Below the pieces are notes generated by a model. It did no database searches. It was not told where the DNA came from and saw only the letters and a list, made by a program, of their open reading frames with translations. From positions 1,171,400 through 1,235,399 of the forward strand of contig CAUJGJ010000263.1 in NCBI GenBank assembly GCA_963170055.1: a stretch of 64,000 nucleotides of DNA, in the 5' to 3' direction. The stretch is from Halisarca cf. caerulea (Eukaryota > Porifera > Demospongiae > Chondrillida > Halisarcidae). Below, one piece after another: positions 1-37,523 of this stretch. The translations under genes were made by a program, and so were the position numbers. The first letter of the stretch is position 1. Every line of letters starts with the position of its first letter.

Positions 1-106
1 GAATCAATATCTACATACTTCAATTGAGCTTACTCTGATATTTATGAATTATTAATTTGAATTTGTATAATTATTCATTGTATTATAATATTACGTATCT
101 TGTTAT
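1..106 (+). other. 3' end of an additional PGP gene copy (last codons and 3' UTR)
   Basis: The window opens with the last eight codons of a PGP-type reading frame (ESISTYFN, stop at 25-27) and about 80 bases of 3' UTR. This stretch matches 3415-3520, the end of the complete PGP gene below, at 102 of 106 positions by eye. Similarity stops abruptly after base 106, ten bases before the splice acceptor of the L3HYPDH fragment. A PGP paralogue, allele or pseudogene copy therefore ends here and lies mostly upstream of the window. It could be a real tandem duplication or an assembly artefact in a polymorphic genome. Confidence 0.8.
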
Positions 107-116
107 GCTATTGTAG

Positions 117-1071
117 AAGCTAAAAACTTTGGGTTAGACTTGAACTCTGCTCCTGAGAGTAAGATAAAGGCAGCTGGAACAGCGTTGGTAGACCACCTGA
201 GGAAATCTGTGGAACTGAAACATCCTGAAGGTGACCTTGCTTTCTTGTACGGAGCCATCATCACAGACGGGCAGGATGATTTTGACAAATACCAGGAAAC
301 AAAGAACGTTTGCATTTTTGCTGATGGTCAAGTCGATCGTAGTCCAACCGGGTCTGGTGTGCAGGCAAGACTAGCTCTGCAGTTTCACAAAGGCCAGATT
401 GGTTTGGGTCAGAAGAAGAAGTTTAAAAATGCACTCGTTGGATCAGAGTTTGTTGATCAGGTTCTGAAAAAGGCCAAATGTGGGGAGCTTGAAGGGGGGG
501 GGGATACCATTATTAATTTTAAAGAAGGCAGTTACAATACTTATAGTATACGTAAACAAGAAAAAAATATACATGGTACATGATGTTATAAGACTTATAT
601 ACTGTGAAAGAACTTACTGAAATGGATGAAGGCATGCATAATGTGAAAACTCAGACAGGCAAGACATGAAAAACACAGACACTGAGTCATGATAGTGTGT
701 GTAGTTGTTTGGCAAGCAGTGAGCATGAGGTAGAGTCATAGATATTATATACTTATTTATATGGTAGAGTATACTGAACAATGACTGTGGTTCAAAGTTT
801 AAATTAAGAGAGAGAGGTGATCTCCAATCTGTCAACTTTCAAGCCTCAAAGATTGTCCTGGAGGCCACAATTGCTAGTGAGGCAATTTCACAGAGTACTG
901 ATTTTCAGGATTAAATGGAAATGTCAGGGAGAAGCTGCTGCATGAGCTTAATGGTGTCAGGATGAAGGTGGCCTAGTTGTCGAGGTCTCCGGGGAGGGCT
1001 TCCACAGTGGCACAGCCAAGTTCTGGTGTGAGGAGAAAGATACTTTGGGAAATGGATTCTTGGTTCACTAA
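117..1071 (+). pseudogene. L3HYPDH: 3' half of trans-L-3-hydroxyproline dehydratase, probably truncated
   Basis: The family belongs to the proline racemase fold and dehydrates trans-3-hydroxy-L-proline to pyrroline-2-carboxylate. An exon starts at 117 after a TAG acceptor (115-116) and reads EAKNFGLDLNSAPESK, then the signature FADGQVDRSPTGSG. The Thr in SPTGSG replaces the second catalytic Cys of true racemases, as in the dehydratases. The C-terminal exon begins near 961-969 and reads VVEVSGEGFHSGTAKF to the stop at 1069-1071. The first half of the protein (about 160 residues in relatives), including the first catalytic Cys, is absent: the sequence upstream is PGP 3' UTR. The exon that should end after KCGELEG runs into ten Gs (about 499-508) with no GT donor. 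Both defects suggest a dead copy, but a rearranged live gene or misassembly is possible. Confidence 0.7.
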
Positions 1072-1208
1072 AAAAATTCATGAAGGCATTCTATGTTTGA
1101 TTCCTATTCCCAAGTGTTTATTCGAATACCACATAGAGGCTGAATGAGTTATCCGGTATGCAAGCTGAGGGATGATCACGTGACGGACATCTGATTTTAC
1201 CGTCGAAA

Positions 1209-3441
<2,233 letters not shown>

Positions 3442-5100
3442 GGTTACTTTGATATTTATGAATTATTAATTTAAATTTGTATAATTATTCATTGTATTAT
3501 AATATTATGTATCTTGTTATTGTTATATATTATAAACCTTGAGGATACTGTAATTATATATGATTATAGTAATATTTACTAGTAATAAAACTGTGTATCA
3601 AAACTACATGCTAGCATGTATAGTGGGTAGACATATACAGCTGTATTAGACAAATTTGTCTTACATGATGCATGCATGCATGGGTTGAGTCTTGAGAGAT
3701 GTTTGAGAGAAGCTGCTTAAACATCAACCAGCTACACTGCCGGAACACCAACCAGCTGCACTGCCGGAACACCAACCAGCTACACTGCCGGAACACCAAC
3801 CAGCTGCACTGCCGGAACATCAGCCAGCTGCACTGCCGGAACACCAACCAGCTGCACTTCCGGAACACCAACCAGCTGCACTGCCGGAACACCAACCAGC
3901 TGCACTTCCGGAACACCAACCAGCTGCACTGCCGGAACACCAACCAGCTGCACTGCCGGAACACCAACCAGCTGCACTGCCACCAGCCAGCTGCACTGCC
4001 GGAACACCAACCAGCTGCACTGCCGGAACACCAACCAGCTGCACTGCCAGAACACCAACCAGCTGCACTGCTGCGATACATTCACAATAGAATCTGCATA
4101 AGTGATCTCAGCTGGTACGGATAACTGCAAACAGTATGTGCTCAACCAAACCACACTTGAGATATTCACACATGTAATACCGTAGGATTGGTACATTACG
4201 TCAAGCTAAAATCCACAATTAACCACCACAGACACTATGTGATTTTTTATTTTTGCAGCTTCCTTCACATGTAGTATTATGTGTTATCAGATACTAAATA
4301 CGTACATCATGATTCTTATTTATGCAATTCTCTTTAAAATAGCATGATAGGATAATTAAAAAATAGCATAACTTTCCAATCCTATACGGTATACCATGTA
4401 CAGTACACTGATGTGGTTGCAGAAACAAAAGCGGTAATCAGTAATTGACTACATCAGTGGGACACATTCCCACCTCATGCCAAGAAAAGACTGAGCAAGT
4501 TAAGTACTGAATAGAATTCATGAAAGCTATTCATTTGTTCCTGAAAAATCCCCCCCCCCCCCAAAGTTGAAGTAAATTAGTGAAAGCATAAAACCTGACA
4601 CTAATGGCTCACTACATCTGCTGGAGGTACATTGACGTTGTTCATATTCCTGGAACAGCGACCAGAGTAGTTCCTATGGTGACAGATCCAAATAGCACTG
4701 CAGGGGAAGGAGAAGGACAGACTGGCCTAAAAATGACACTCTCCGTAACTGTTGTTCAACTGACCGGCTGACTGTCTATATAGGTTGCCTAGTCTGGATT
4801 TAAGGGTGTACTAGAACATTGTCGGAGTTTGGGGGGCTGTAGCAGTGAGGGAATGCATGTCATGATTGGAATACAGGCAGAATCATATCCTGTTCCTGTT
4901 CCTATTCCAGTTTTCTTGATCCTAACCCTATTCCCACTTCCTGACCTAATTTTCATTTTCATACATGCATAGTAACCAATAGCAAGATGTAGGAAATGAG
5001 AGTGTGGTAATCTGTCCTTACAAAATACCACACAGTAACAACACTACAACAACAATGACAACAACAGCAGCTAAGACGACCAAAATAACAATAGCATAAC
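3442..5100. other. Intergenic region between PGP and the SLC46-type gene (convergent)
   Basis: It holds the PGP 3' UTR with AATAAA at 3584, the 24-base minisatellite listed separately, and a run of about 14 Cs near 4549. The rest (4090-4540 and 4565-5100) is AT-rich unique sequence in which I see no coding exon. The stretch 4870-5000 has CCTGTTCCTATTCC-like pyrimidine tracts only. Confidence 0.7.
3724..4072. repeat. 24-base minisatellite, about 14 copies
   Basis: The unit is CCAACCAGCTGCACTGCCGG plus AACA, 24 bases, with a few single-base variants and one shortened copy near 3981. Because 24 is divisible by three and the unit lacks stops in several frames, both strands appear open (NTNQLHCR on plus; QLVGVPAV on minus). 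No start context, splice sites or homology supports a gene. Confidence 0.95.
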
Positions 5101-5524
5101 TCACAACATAGCTATCAATGGTGGGACAAGGGTGACAGCCATGATGATGAAAGACAGGCCTGGCCACACCTCCCTTGTGGGCGGGTACACCGAGTTGTAC
5201 AACACAGAGGCCAGTATAGTGGCTGCTGTCTGTAGGACACTCAGTACAGCAAACATTACACCTACACATGGGAGAAAGGAATGTACAGAGGGCAACCAAC
5301 TTTAGTATCTGCACACCCACATACATGTAATATCCTTCAATACCACTGAACAAGGTATTCGTCCACAAATACGTACATACAGTGACAAAATGATTGATGT
5401 GCCAAAACAGCCATTTATTAAGATAGGATTCTTGTGAATGTATTATTACTTTATATAACATTTTTGCACATGATAAACAGTGAGAATGTTTCTTTGTCTC
5501 ACATACACAACACACACACACACA

Positions 5525-5598
<74 letters not shown>

Positions 5599-5812
5599 TA
5601 CACATTCAGCCACCTTCATGCTGTTTAGATGCTATTTTTGACAGAAGAGATCTCAATGTGGTTGTGTACAAGCCTCTTAAGCTACCAAGGGTTGCAGCTG
5701 TGGCATGGAAATGAGAATGTACACACATGTGTCCATACTTGAATGAAGTATAGAGTATCGATGTTTACACACACACATGCAAGTACGCATACATGTATCA
5801 CACACACACACA

Positions 5813-5880
<68 letters not shown>

Positions 5881-6970
5881 CAAACATGTGCCAAGTTTGT
5901 GTGGAAACTCCAACCCCCACCAGTAGTGCAATCCCACTGAGCAGCCCCATGCAGGCAATGACATAGTCGGACACTTTGCAACAGGACAGCAGTGGAAGAA
6001 CAATCATGTTGGAGAGTCCGTTCATTCCAAGAAGGTATGCAGCAAAGAAGCCAAGGGTTTCATGATCCCAAGACAAGGGGGCTCCCAGTGCAAACAGATA
6101 GTCAATGTCATTGAGACCAAGAAAAATCATTTGTGTGGCAAAGAATATCACAAGGAATGATACACAGAGCACAACAATGCGTGGTCTGCTCTGCACAGCT
6201 CTCTGTACACTGCTCAGTAATTCCTTGAAATGAGATTTTTTGGTCATTTGGTTGTGTGGATCACCCTTTTGTCTGGAAATGACCGATTCTCGCAAAACCA
6301 AAGCCACATACACAGCAGCTGTGACTTGACAAGCCATGGCAAGAAGATAAACAACCCCATATCCAGCATTCTGTATGATGACTCCACTGAGAAGGCCACC
6401 AAGCATAGCGGCAAAGTAGAAATTGGCTTCCAGCACACCTATTCTCCATGTTCGCTGTTTTAATGTACTCACATCCGCAATGTACGAATACACCAACAAG
6501 TTCAACACCGGGAAGCTACCGCCACAACCATCCAAGAAGTTGCTCAACACCACAAAGTAAACATCGAGAGGCCAATATACAATAATCACGAACAAGTATT
6601 TAGACATAACCGACATCAACAGTGAGAACAGTATGAAAGTCTTTCTTCCATGAGAGTCAGACAAGTGACCAAATGCAAAAGATATCACAGCAGAAGGTAT
6701 GCCAAGTGCAAGGTTGCTGTATAATAGAATGTGCGACGATACAGTTTGCACTTCTTGCTCTCCTTGACTGGGTTTGTGGACTGTGGACTCGTTGGAAGGG
6801 GAAGGGTGGGTACAATTCGGTGTTGTGCTACACACGCGATCATAAACCAGCTGAATTGATGTTGGATAAGACACAAAACTCGTGAAAACGCATAAAAACA
6901 GCAGGGGTTCCACTGTAACCCATCTTCTGAAAATGCACCAGCATCTTTTAGTTTCTAGTTTGGCTGGCAT
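5101..6970 (-). CDS. SLC46-family (proton-coupled folate transporter-like) MFS transporter
   Basis: Three exons read on the minus strand: 6970-5878, 5697-5614, 5261-5101, for 445 aa, usual for the family. The start is the ATG at 6968-6970, with a first hydrophobic helix near residue 20. The cytoplasmic loop between helices 2 and 3 carries the MFS signature GHLSDSHGRK (about residues 98-107). The extracellular loop before it has NCT and NES glycosylation sequons. Exon 2 restores LRSLLSKIASKQHEG and exon 3 gives VMFAVLSVLQTAATI and the last two helices. Members move folates, antifolates or lysosomal small molecules across plasma or lysosomal membranes with protons; the substrate here cannot be assigned among SLC46A1, A2 and A3. 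The exon 1 donor is directly followed by a long sense (GT)n run. It is divergent from PPP1C with 133 bases between starts. Confidence 0.85.
5508..5596. repeat. (CA)n microsatellite, SLC46-like intron 2
   Basis: About 90 bases of CA on the plus strand, which is TG in the sense of the gene. Confidence 0.95.
5802..5877. repeat. (CA)n microsatellite abutting the SLC46-like exon 1 donor
   Basis: In the sense strand the intron reads GTGTGTGTG from its first base. Confidence 0.95.
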
Positions 6971-7103
6971 ACCATAAATACTCCAACAGCTACGGACGCC
7001 GAGTCCAGCGTAAGTAGGGTATTCCCCAACCTTATCGATGAATTCAATTAAATCTGTGACTATTGAATTCCTCGCCTCTTACTGCTCAGTCGTCGGTCGA
7101 GAA
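6971..7103. promoter_or_regulatory. Bidirectional promoter, SLC46-like / PPP1C
   Basis: These 133 bases separate two divergent ATG codons, so both transcripts must start within or very near them. I see no clear TATA box. A TATCGAT core (about 7034) and two GAATTC copies are present. Confidence 0.7.
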
Positions 7104-12540
<5,437 letters not shown>

Positions 12541-13028
12541 CTTATCGCACAGTGTATGTTACTGCTTGTGTACGTTTTTAAGATTGAAATATATATATAT
12601 ATATATACGGAGTAGGAACTTGGCATAATGTATGTATATACGTACGTATAGCGATCTTATAGTATCTATGATATTGCATGATTATTGTACTTACAGTGGT
12701 ATTTTGTTACTGACTGTATTAGGTGTGTTTCTAATTTTAGTAACAAATTTGAGATGACGTATTTCCCGATTGCACAATTCTTTTGTGTACTTGCATCGGA
12801 CGAATCGTACAAATACGTGCACCTGTATGCTTCGCCGAACAAGACGGGATTCAAAAAAAGCTTACGAAATGTTCTGCGGGTAGTGAAAGGCGGCCAAAGA
12901 CGTTTTGGGAGTAGTGTGGAATTCATTCCTTTCCAGAGGAGTGGGAAGAAAAGCCTTTAGGTATTGTGAGCACTTCGTTAGTAAACTATCTTTTGTACCG
13001 ATCGAGGATCCAAAACAAAAGCTGCAGG
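12541..13028. other. Gap between PPP1C and GTPBP: 3' UTR plus upstream region
   Basis: It holds the PPP1C 3' UTR with a TATATATATATA run near 12589 and the region upstream of GTPBP. An open frame at 12685-12960 crosses it, but it shows no recognisable domain and no splice link to the next gene, so I read it as leader or promoter sequence. Confidence 0.6.
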
Positions 13029-13512
13029 ATGGAGCACTTGATGGATTTGTTTGCGCCAGAGGAGGGCAAAGTGGACAAGCCTTTGGTTTGGAAATCTTCC
13101 CTCCCTCCAGAGGTAAGACTGCCAGTATTAGAACGAAAGTCATGTGGATTTGTCTTACCACACCATAGATTACCATCGTATGTTTTGTCTCCCTCTCTTC
13201 CTTGCTCGACAGATTGAAGAAGGAAACGTAGAGTACAAGGTGTGTTGTATTTGTGAGATGTAAGAGTTGAGTGGGAGAGGGTAAGTATTGAGGCATTTTT
13301 TTTCGAAATTGAAATGTGTGTTTAGGAACCTGTCATGATGTGGTGTGTGTAGATCGAGTACGTATCGGTTCCCGGCACAATGTCGAACTGTAGCGATCCT
13401 TCTGTACATTTCTGTACTTGTGTATGTATATGTGTACTATGTATGGTAGACTGTGTAGCATATTTCTCTTATTTGGTACGTCATTCAAGAGATTGTGTGT
13501 TAAGGGCAGTGT

Positions 13513-13549
<37 letters not shown>

Positions 13550-13575
13550 CATCTACACACACACATACACACACG

Positions 13576-13613
<38 letters not shown>

Positions 13614-13634
13614 CATCTACACACACACATACAC

Positions 13635-13697
<63 letters not shown>

Positions 13698-13718
13698 CAT
13701 CTACACACACACATACAC

Positions 13719-13756
<38 letters not shown>

Positions 13757-14587
13757 ACACGCACACACCACACACACACACACAGGGGCGTAGGCAGAGA
13801 TTTTTAAAGGGGTTTTCCAATCAAAATAACACAACATCATATGATGATAGTATGCAGTATTGTACATGTACCATTGCGTGTATCCCATGCATGTTCCAAG
13901 TGTCAGGGGACAATAGCAAAAGGGGATGGAAGGGGGCAGATATGTAGGCACATGGTACCCTAGATGCTATAGAACACATTCAGTGCGGTGATGTATTAAG
14001 TATCGTAGGAGGTTATAGTTATGGGGGTCCGGGGGTATGCTCCCCCAGGGAAAATTTGAGTTTTTTTGGTTATATGAGGTGGTGATTCAGGCCATTTAAG
14101 ACCATTAGTGAAGGCCCAACGGTTGCAAGTAGAGGCTTCTCTACAGAAATTTGCAATACCACTGGAATTATTTTGGGATGGAAGCTGAAGAGGTTGGGGT
14201 AGAAGCTTCCTCACCCTCACTGGATAGTTGGAACTGTGGAACTATAATATCCAACCAGTCCAGTAGTTGTAGTAGTATTAGTAGTGTAGTAGTATCATAG
14301 ATACTCTTTAGAGTCATAATTTATGGCAAAAAATGGCTTCCTCGCGTTGCATGTGTAAATTTAATTTAGAAGCTTTACAAGCGACAGATAGCAGGAGGAT
14401 GACAAATCGAATTCCTGAAAATATAGAATATGGGTATTAAGCAATTTGAGTTGATTATTATGATACAATTATCAATTGTATATTCTGTTGCTGCTCTGAA
14501 AGTGTTGCCTGGACACCTATTATTTTATTTAGGCATTTTCTCCAGGTTTTTTTCCTGAAAACAGTGGAAAACTCTCTCCCTATGCCC

Positions 14588-14665
<78 letters not shown>

Positions 14666-14814
14666 ACACATACACACACACTGGTATACACTTATGGTTG
14701 CAGTGGCACAATGAAAATGTATTTCTTACAGTATGGGCCCAAGTAGAGTGTTACTAACTGGAAAAACAGTGATTTCTATGACTTTATACTATTGAAATGA
14801 TTATGCAACTATCT

Positions 14815-14860
<46 letters not shown>

Positions 14861-15163
14861 TTGAGTGCACACACATGTGTACGTACATGTATGTGTACGT
14901 GTGTGTGAAACACCTAGGGACCTGGAGCAAGGACAGTAACAACACTGGTGTATTTACTTTGACCCATTCTGTCTATGTAGTTGAAGCTACTGAACCCAAC
15001 TGATTCCAGGTTTGAGCATCTAGTCACCCAGATGAACTGGAGGTTGAAGGAGGGGAGTGGAGAAGCCATATATGAGATTGGAGTATCAGACAATGGAGAT
15101 CTGTGTGGTCTCAGTCAAGATGATCTGGACTCTTCACTAAAGACACTAAACAGAATGGCAGAA

Positions 15164-15222
<59 letters not shown>

Positions 15223-15237
15223 GTGTTTGTGTGTGTA

Positions 15238-15279
<42 letters not shown>

Positions 15280-18093
15280 GTGTGTGTGCGTGTGCGTGTG
15301 CGTGTGTGTGTGTGTGTACACCTATACATGCACGCATGTGCACACATACGTACATGTGAGTATTTGTGAGGAGCAGTGAGTAGAAGGTACGTACGTACGT
15401 ATTTGGTAGGATCACACATCAATCAAAACAGAGGTGTTCGATAGTATGGGATAAGTGTAATGTATAGTTTAGTCAAGGATGATTGAGTTCATGAATTCAA
15501 TTCATGTATTTGGGAGATTTATGTTCATTAATCACTGTAGGCAATTGTGTGTTATGCATGTCTGGTTATAATATTATCCTTGGGAAACTTTGTTGAGTGT
15601 ACATATAAGGTATTGTGTTGGCCTGGAAAAGTGGCTCACTCAACAATGCTCACAGAAATCGGAAAAGTGCACGGAGTGAGATGCCTTTTGAATGCCCCGA
15701 CTGCTTCCCATCAGCCATTGCACCATGCATGCATACACAGTGAATTCTCATTAACTGTCACAATTCGTTTTGGAGAATTTGGACAGATTAATGACTTTGG
15801 CGGATTATCCAAATCAATGGGCAGTCTTTTCAATTAATTCATGCACAAAATGGTGGCAGATGAAAGGGTTTGCTGGATAAAATCGTGGTGGATTAATGAT
15901 AAAAGTGGTTCTGTTGTACTAGTTTCTGTTTGTTATTGTCCTATCTGCTTCCATGTTGGGTAGGCTGGGAGCCACTGTTACCGTCATTCACCGAAACTGT
16001 GTGCAAGGATACCCTCAGGAAAGGTTTGTGGCAGAGGTTCTTGTCCGCAAGGTCCCAGAGAACCAGCAGTTTATTGACATCAGGATAGCCGTGTTGGGTA
16101 ACGTGGAGGCAGGGAAAAGCACACTACTGGGGGTACTCACACAGGGAGAACTGGACAATGGACGAGGGAGAGCACGACTAAACCTCTTCAGACATTTGCA
16201 TGAGATTCAAAGTGGAAGAACGTCAAGCATTAGTCATGAAATCCTTGGATTCAACTCCAAAGGAGAGGTAAGCAAGCAAAGTGCTAATTCCCAGCCTAAA
16301 CGGCATCCTTTAGTGCAGAGTTGCCCTATCAACAGTAAAGCTCAGATTCATAATTGCTAAGATCTCTGTATACTCAGCTTGTTCCAGTTACCAGTGTCCA
16401 GTGTGTACGCATGTACAGTGGAGTATGGATAAGTTGAATCTCACACCCAATAAATGTTACTCATGAATTCTATTTGTCAGAAATTGTTTACCTTATTGTG
16501 AAATGCCTAGGACCAAACGAACTCATTAAACTTATTCAAAAATTTCTCCTAAACCATGCAAATTCAAGATGATCCTTGGTCTCTTCTATATTGGACAATT
16601 CAATTTGCTTCTCTTTAGGCTATCAACTACTCCATGTGTAAAGTTGCAGAGGAAATATGTGAAATATCAAGCAAGGTTGTGACGCTCATTGACCTCGCTG
16701 GACATCAAAAGTATTTAAGGACAACTGTGTTTGGGTTAACAGCACATTGTCCGGAATTCGTGATGCTGTTGGTGGCAGGAAACACGGGAGTAGGTAAGTC
16801 TTCATTTAAATAAGATTATTTCTCCTGTTTTCTCTCGGTTGGGGATGTAGCTCAGTGGTAGAGCGCTCGCTTCGCATGTGAGAGGCCCCGGGTTCAATCC
16901 CCGGCATCTCCACTTTTTTTACTTTTTTTTTCTTCCTGGTGCTCCTCCCAAAGTGGGCTGCCATCCCCTCTTCTCCTCTTTTTCCTTTTTTTTTTTTTTC
17001 CTTTTGGCACTCTGCAGTGGAAACAACCAAACTTCATTATAGCTACACCAGTGCTCTGAAGCTGCGAACGTTCTTTGTAGTTACTAAGGCTGATGCCTGT
17101 TACAAGGAAGAATTGGAGAAGACAGTGGAAGATTTGAAATCATTAATTCTGAAGAACAGAGGTGTTCCACTTGTGGTTAATGATGAGCATGTGGTGAAGT
17201 CTGCAGAATTTCTAGCGGAAAACAAGTATTAAATGAATATGTTCTTTCTGCATTGTTTTGTTTGTTAAGATTTTTCCAACCTACTCTTCTAGTGCTGTTC
17301 CCATACTTACGGTTTCCAGTGTCACTGGGTACAACTTGGACCTCCTCAAGAAATTATTGAATGCCCTGCCTCCTTTGCTGTCCAAAAAGGAGAAGATGAA
17401 ACAGGAACAGGACCATCCTGAATTCCAGGTGGACGAGATCTACTCTGTACCAAATGCTGGTGGTGTTGTTGTGGGCGGAGTTCTTACCAAGTGAGTTGGA
17501 TTATAGGGAAGTTGCTATAGATTGAAAGACTAGGTTTTGTGGGGTTTCTGACTTTGTTAGAATCCAACCATTAGAAATGGTTTGTTGGTCAAATTCTGAG
17601 CAATTCCTGTTTTTCTGTCTTATTATTGCTTGTGTACAGGGGAGTCCTGTGTGAGGGAGATAGCATGCAGATCCTTCCTGGGCTCCAAGAAGGACAGTGC
17701 CGAACCAAGATCTTGTCCATCCACCGCTACCGGGTGGCCTGTCGTGTAGTGAAGACGGGACAGTATGCTACTCTTGCACTGAAGGGAGTGGACAAGAGTC
17801 TAGTGAGAAAGGTTCGTGTCTGTCCATCAAACGCACACTGCTTGGTAGCCCATATCTATGGAGGTCTGGATCCTCCACTTGCGAGCTGATGGGCATGCTT
17901 CACATACTTGTTCTTTACAATCGTTTAGGGATCTGTATTACTGAGCTCTGAAGTTGTTCCTGACCCAGATGTTGCCTGCACTTGCTATGAGTTCAAAGTG
18001 TGTGTTACAAATGGTGACAAGCTCCAGATGGGAAGACAAGTCACTGTCTATGTTGGTGCAGTTGTACAGAATGCCCTTGTGATTAGCACTGAG

Positions 18094-18159
<66 letters not shown>

Positions 18160-18526
18160 ATGCGTGCGTGCGTGTGTGCGTGTGTGTGTGTGCAATGCAT
18201 ATGTACACATTTATGTATGTAGCACAAGCAATCATAGAAAGCACATCACCTGCTGAATCACCTACGTATCTACATATGTTTCTTTAGTATAATTGTGAAG
18301 AATTGCAGTTTGTTTTAAATGATTCCTCTTCCACTCACAAAAGTCATCCAGGGAACACAATGGGGAAGAGGTCACTTTCCAGTTCTTGAAACAAGCAGAG
18401 TTTGTACACAACGGTGCTCGAGTACTTTACAGGGAGGGTCTGCTCAAGGGGAGTGGATGGGTAGTTCGGTTGAACCCTGAGGCTAAACGCCCACTAAGAA
18501 GGAGAAAACCTAGTAGCAATAGCTAA
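13029..18526 (+). CDS. GTPBP2: GTP-binding protein of the GTPBP1/GTPBP2 family
   Basis: Ten exons: 13029-13112, 13213-13239, 14981-15165, 15964-16267, 16619-16793, 17018-17225, 17293-17490, 17640-17811, 17929-18093, 18344-18526; 566 aa. The N-terminal region reads [19 protein letters not shown]. The translational GTPase domain has G1 [10 protein letters not shown]3 DLAGH and G4 TKAD in place of NKxD, with YRFEHL- and [16 protein letters not shown] family blocks. Domains II and III follow ([22 protein letters not shown]). GTPBP1 and GTPBP2 are cytosolic factors linked to rescue of stalled ribosomes and mRNA decay; I cannot decide firmly between them, and this may be the single ancestral gene. 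Intron 6 is best placed at AA/GTATTA to TTCTAG/T, which restores [17 protein letters not shown] tRNA-Ala gene lies in intron 5. AATAAA at 18746 is only 35 bases before the UTP25 start. Confidence 0.93.
13516..13783. repeat. (CA)n microsatellite with repeated ATGTACATCTAC spacers, GTPBP intron 2
   Basis: CA runs are broken three times by the same ATGTACATCTACACAC-type block, giving a higher-order repeat. Confidence 0.95.
13784..14588. mobile_element. Probable non-autonomous DNA transposon inserted in a CA array
   Basis: The left end reads GGGGCGTAGGCAGAGATTTT, and the right end read in reverse is GGGGCATAGGGAGAGAGTTT, so they form imperfect terminal inverted repeats. CA microsatellite lies directly on both sides, which hides any target duplication. 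Inside is a GGGGTCCGGGGGTATGCTCC motif (about 14024) of a kind common in repetitive DNA of marine invertebrates (from memory). No transposase frame is seen. Confidence 0.55.
14589..14682. repeat. (CA)n microsatellite, GTPBP intron 2
   Basis: CA run that resumes immediately after the element at 13784-14588, so it is probably the right part of the array the element interrupted. Confidence 0.95.
14818..14858. repeat. (TG)n microsatellite, GTPBP intron 2
   Basis: Short TG run about 120 bases before the exon 3 acceptor. Confidence 0.9.
15166..15320. repeat. (GT)n microsatellite starting at the GTPBP exon 3 donor
   Basis: The intron is GTGTGTGT from its first base for about 60 bases, then a TTGTGTTTGTG-type interruption and more TG. 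Confidence 0.95.
16841..16912 (+). tRNA. tRNA-Ala (anticodon CGC), nested in GTPBP intron 5
   Basis: Full cloverleaf. Acceptor GGGGATG pairs with CATCTCC, with one G-T pair. The D-arm is GCTCAGTGGTAGAGC. The anticodon stem is CTCGC/GTGAG with loop TTCGCAT, so the anticodon is CGC. The T-arm is CCGGGTTCAATCCCCGG with discriminator A. The internal A box (TAGCTCAGTGG) and B box (GGTTCAATCC) are intact. A T-run at 16914 is a normal Pol III terminator. It is on the same strand as the host gene. Confidence 0.95.
18094..18170. repeat. (GT)n microsatellite starting at the GTPBP exon 9 donor
   Basis: The intron begins GTTTGTGTGTG and continues as TG. Confidence 0.9.
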
Positions 18527-18785
18527 AATAGCTTTATTTTTGTAAATATTTACTGATTGCTGTCAGTCTACTTATGTATATAATATTATGTATACCTAAA
18601 TTGTGATGTGTTTTTAAACTATTTTACCGTATTTCTGTAATTATTATGCATGTGTGTTGTCAAATGCAAGATTTCGCATGCAAACAATTTTACCACAAGT
18701 ACGGCATGAATGATATTGAACCAATTCCTGATAATAATTAATTGCAATAAATGATGAATACGATTAACACGTGTTCATGTAGAAA

Positions 18786-25273
<6,488 letters not shown>

Positions 25274-25378
25274 CACCATGCTGCAGGATAATTCTCGCCT
25301 GTCAACATTCGTAGTATGAATGTTAACACAGCGAGGTACAGAACATAATTAAGACATACAAATTTTGATTATGATTGG

Positions 25379-25384
25379 TTTATT
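25379..25384 (-). terminator. Poly(A) signal candidate for MCM5
   Basis: The plus-strand TTTATT reads AATAAA on the minus strand, about 160 bases after the MCM5 stop. Confidence 0.5.
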
Positions 25385-25465
25385 ATTATATAATATGAAT
25401 GAAGATAATATATTTGATTTACATTGATTTAGTATTACAAATGAACAATGTGTACTGAACTATAC

Positions 25466-25499
<34 letters not shown>

Positions 25500-25542
25500 T
25501 TTTGGGAGTTTTTTTTTCTAGCTGTGTGTGTGTGTTCTGAGG

Positions 25543-37523
<11,981 letters not shown>

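Noticed and set aside
3611..4196. Overlapping 138-156-codon frames on both strands
   Set aside because: Created by the 24-base minisatellite (a multiple of three without stops); no splice partners, homology or start context.
12685..12960. 91-codon plus frame before GTPBP
   Set aside because: No domain, no splice link to the GTPBP start, and it overlaps the likely promoter.
17226..17292. Alternative reading in which GTPBP exon 7 starts at ATTTTTCC ([13 protein letters not shown])
   Set aside because: It would need a non-GT donor or break the frame; the GTATTA donor with acceptor TTCTAG at 17292 keeps the frame and fits the family better.
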